Below are positions 12,301-12,721 of a stretch of 12,721 nt of DNA, piece after piece. Below the pieces are notes generated by a model, which saw nothing but the letters and a program-made list of their open reading frames with translations, searched no databases and had not been told where the DNA came from. Location of the stretch: NCBI GenBank assembly GCA_018883485.1, contig VEQB01000032.1:1-12721 (forward strand), in the 5' to 3' direction. Numbering within the stretch: position 1 is the first letter of the stretch; each line of letters starts with the position of its first letter. The translations under genes were made by a program, and so were the position numbers. This DNA comes from Bacteroidota bacterium. Lineage in GTDB: Bacteria > Bacteroidota > Bacteroidia > UKL13-3.

Positions 12301-12721
12301 TGGAAGAAGCAGTGCTAAGCGAATTTGATAGAATTACAGAAAGAGGCGGTGTTTTAGGCGCAATGGAAACCATGTATCAACGCACCAAAATACAAGAAGA
12401 AAGTTTGTATTATGAAATGCAAAAACACACTGGCGAGTATCCAATTATTGGTGTAAATACATTTTTATCTTCTAAAGGATCGCCAACTATTTTACCTAAA
12501 GAAGTAATTAGATCTACTACTGAAGAAAAAGAATACCAAATTACTATGTTGAACCAATTGAAAGAAGGTAACGCTACCCAAGGAGAAATTGCCTTAAAGA
12601 AATTACAACAAGTAGCTATACACAATGGAAATCTTTTTGAAGAATTAATGGAAACTGTGAAATATTGCTCTTTGGGTCAAATAACAGCAGCCTTGTTTGA
12701 GGTAGGTGGGCAGTATAGGAG
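9357..12721 (+). CDS. icmF: Fused isobutyryl-CoA mutase IcmF (B12-binding + G-protein chaperone + mutase), 3' end cut off
   Basis: This cytosolic adenosylcobalamin enzyme interconverts isobutyryl-CoA and n-butyryl-CoA and carries its own GTPase chaperone. In order: the B12-binding domain (about 1-140) has DGH at 23-25, His25 being the cobalt ligand, and the Gly run at 99-103. The MeaB/MeaI-like G domain (about 190-420) has Walker A GTGGAGKS (201-208), ETSGIGQ and NKFD (341-344). A linker follows, then the mutase TIM barrel from about 545. By motif alignment Phe585 (RMFAG) and Gln773 (AQNTC) occupy the places of Tyr89 and Arg207 of methylmalonyl-CoA mutase, the substitution that marks isobutyryl rather than methylmalonyl specificity; His811 (SGYHIAEAG) matches its His244. 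The visible 1121 residues end EVGGQYR, where homologues end within a few residues. The start ATG is preceded by a -7 box and a ~22-nt leader. Confidence 0.96.
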   Translation, partial: MEIIEKYIPKNKIRVVTAASLFDGHDAAINIMRRIIQASGAEVIHLGHDRSAEEVVNTAIQEDANAIALTSYQGGHVEYFKYMYDLLKEKGCSHICIFGGGGGTILPEEIAELQAYGITRIYHPDDGRAMGLQGMINDMLMKCDFPTGANLNGEIKHVKEKDYHAIARLISAAENFPDAYAKIVKTNGLEAAQVPVLGITGTGGAGKSSLVDELVRRFLLDFKDKTVAIISVDPSKRKTGGALLGDRIRMNAISNPRVYMRSLATRQSNLALSKYVKEAVDIVKAAGFDLVILETSGIGQSDTEIIEHSNVSLYVMTPEYGAATQLEKIDMLDFADIIALNKFDKKGALDAIRDVKKQFQRNHVLFDKDPDTMPVYGTIASQFNDPGMNRLYKEVMNKIHEKTGAALKSNYHISEEMSEKIYIIPPSRNRYLSEISENNRNYDKWVTKQADIADKLYGLKSSIETIKASKLEDKDRLLKGLQETYETLSLDLDPRNRLILDNWEEKIKQYKDEFFIFKVRDKEIKIQTHSESLSHSQIPKVATPKFKGWGDILRWALQENFPGEFPYTAGIYPFKREGEDPTRMFAGEGGPERTNKRFHYVSLGMPAARLSTAFDSVTLYGNDPDHRPDIYGKIGNSGVSVWSLDAAKKLYSGFNLADPKTSVSMTINGPAAILCAFFMNAAIDQQCEIYIKQNGLEKEVDDKINAIFKERGTQRPTYNETLPEGNDGLGLMLLGVSGDMVLPAEVYAKIKANTLKQVRGTVQADILKEDQAQNTCIFSTEFSLRVMGDVQQYFINEGIRNFYSVSISGYHIAEAGANPITQLALTLSNGFTFVEYYLSRGMNIDDFAPNLSFFFSNGVDPEYAVIGRVSRRIWAKAMKLKYGANERSQMLKYHIQTSGRSLHAQEIDFNDIRTTLQALYAIYDNCNSLHTNAYDEAITTPTEESVRRAMAIQLIINRELGLAKNENPLQGSFIIEELTDLVEEAVLSEFDRITERGGVLGAMETMYQRTKIQEESLYYEMQKHTGEYPIIGVNTFLSSKGSPTILPKEVIRSTTEEKEYQITMLNQLKEGNATQGEIALKKLQQVAIHNGNLFEELMETVKYCSLGQITAALFEVGGQYR

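Noticed and set aside
9357..12721. Methylmalonyl-CoA mutase large subunit
   Set aside because: The B12 domain is N-terminal, a G-protein domain is fused in the middle, and Gln773/Phe585 replace the Arg/Tyr of methylmalonyl-CoA mutase.
1..12721. CRISPR array, phage genes, toxin-antitoxin or restriction system
   Set aside because: No regularly spaced repeats, Cas-like, integrase, methylase or toxin motifs were seen on either strand.

Overview
The window is a stretch of an AT-rich Bacteroidota chromosome. The evidence is a secreted protein with a type IX secretion (T9SS) C-terminal sorting domain, the lineage-typical families DUF3109 and DUF5606, several TAnnTTTG-like -7 promoter elements, and start codons without Shine-Dalgarno sequences. 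Most of it is ordinary housekeeping and envelope content. I found no phage, CRISPR array, intact insertion sequence or defence system.

Layout. Positions 1-1997 (minus strand) hold an rlmN -> polyprenyl diphosphate synthase pair; the synthase runs off the left edge. A 66-bp divergent promoter region separates rlmN from a cysteine-rich DUF3109 protein (2064-2663, plus). Positions 2660-3244 are the least ordinary part. They contain a possible tiny membrane peptide, a truncated GIY-YIG nuclease remnant, an intact tRNA-Arg(UCU) with its terminator, and a decayed second copy of that tRNA interrupted by a 16-bp perfect palindrome and a second small inverted repeat. The best promoter lies upstream of the decayed copy, so both copies are probably on one transcript.

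Positions 3367-7777 (plus) carry a T9SS-exported Omp28-like protein closed by a strong terminator, then a POTRA-less Omp85/BamA-type beta-barrel, then GDP-mannose 4,6-dehydratase. The dehydratase ends 3 bp from a convergent LuxR-type response regulator (7781-8500, minus). Next is a DUF5606 protein (8676-9236, minus) with a UUCG-loop terminator. It is divergent from a large fused B12-dependent isobutyryl-CoA mutase, icmF (9357 to the right edge, plus), which appears to lack only its last few residues.

Functionally these are separate units rather than one pathway: ribosome/tRNA maturation plus quinone side-chain synthesis (left), envelope and surface-sugar functions (middle), and branched-chain/short acyl-CoA metabolism (right). 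The observations most worth following up are the tRNA-Arg duplication/palindrome/GIY-YIG scar, the nearly leaderless promoter-start arrangement of rlmN, DUF3109 and gmd, and the inverted repeat abutting the promoter of the T9SS gene.
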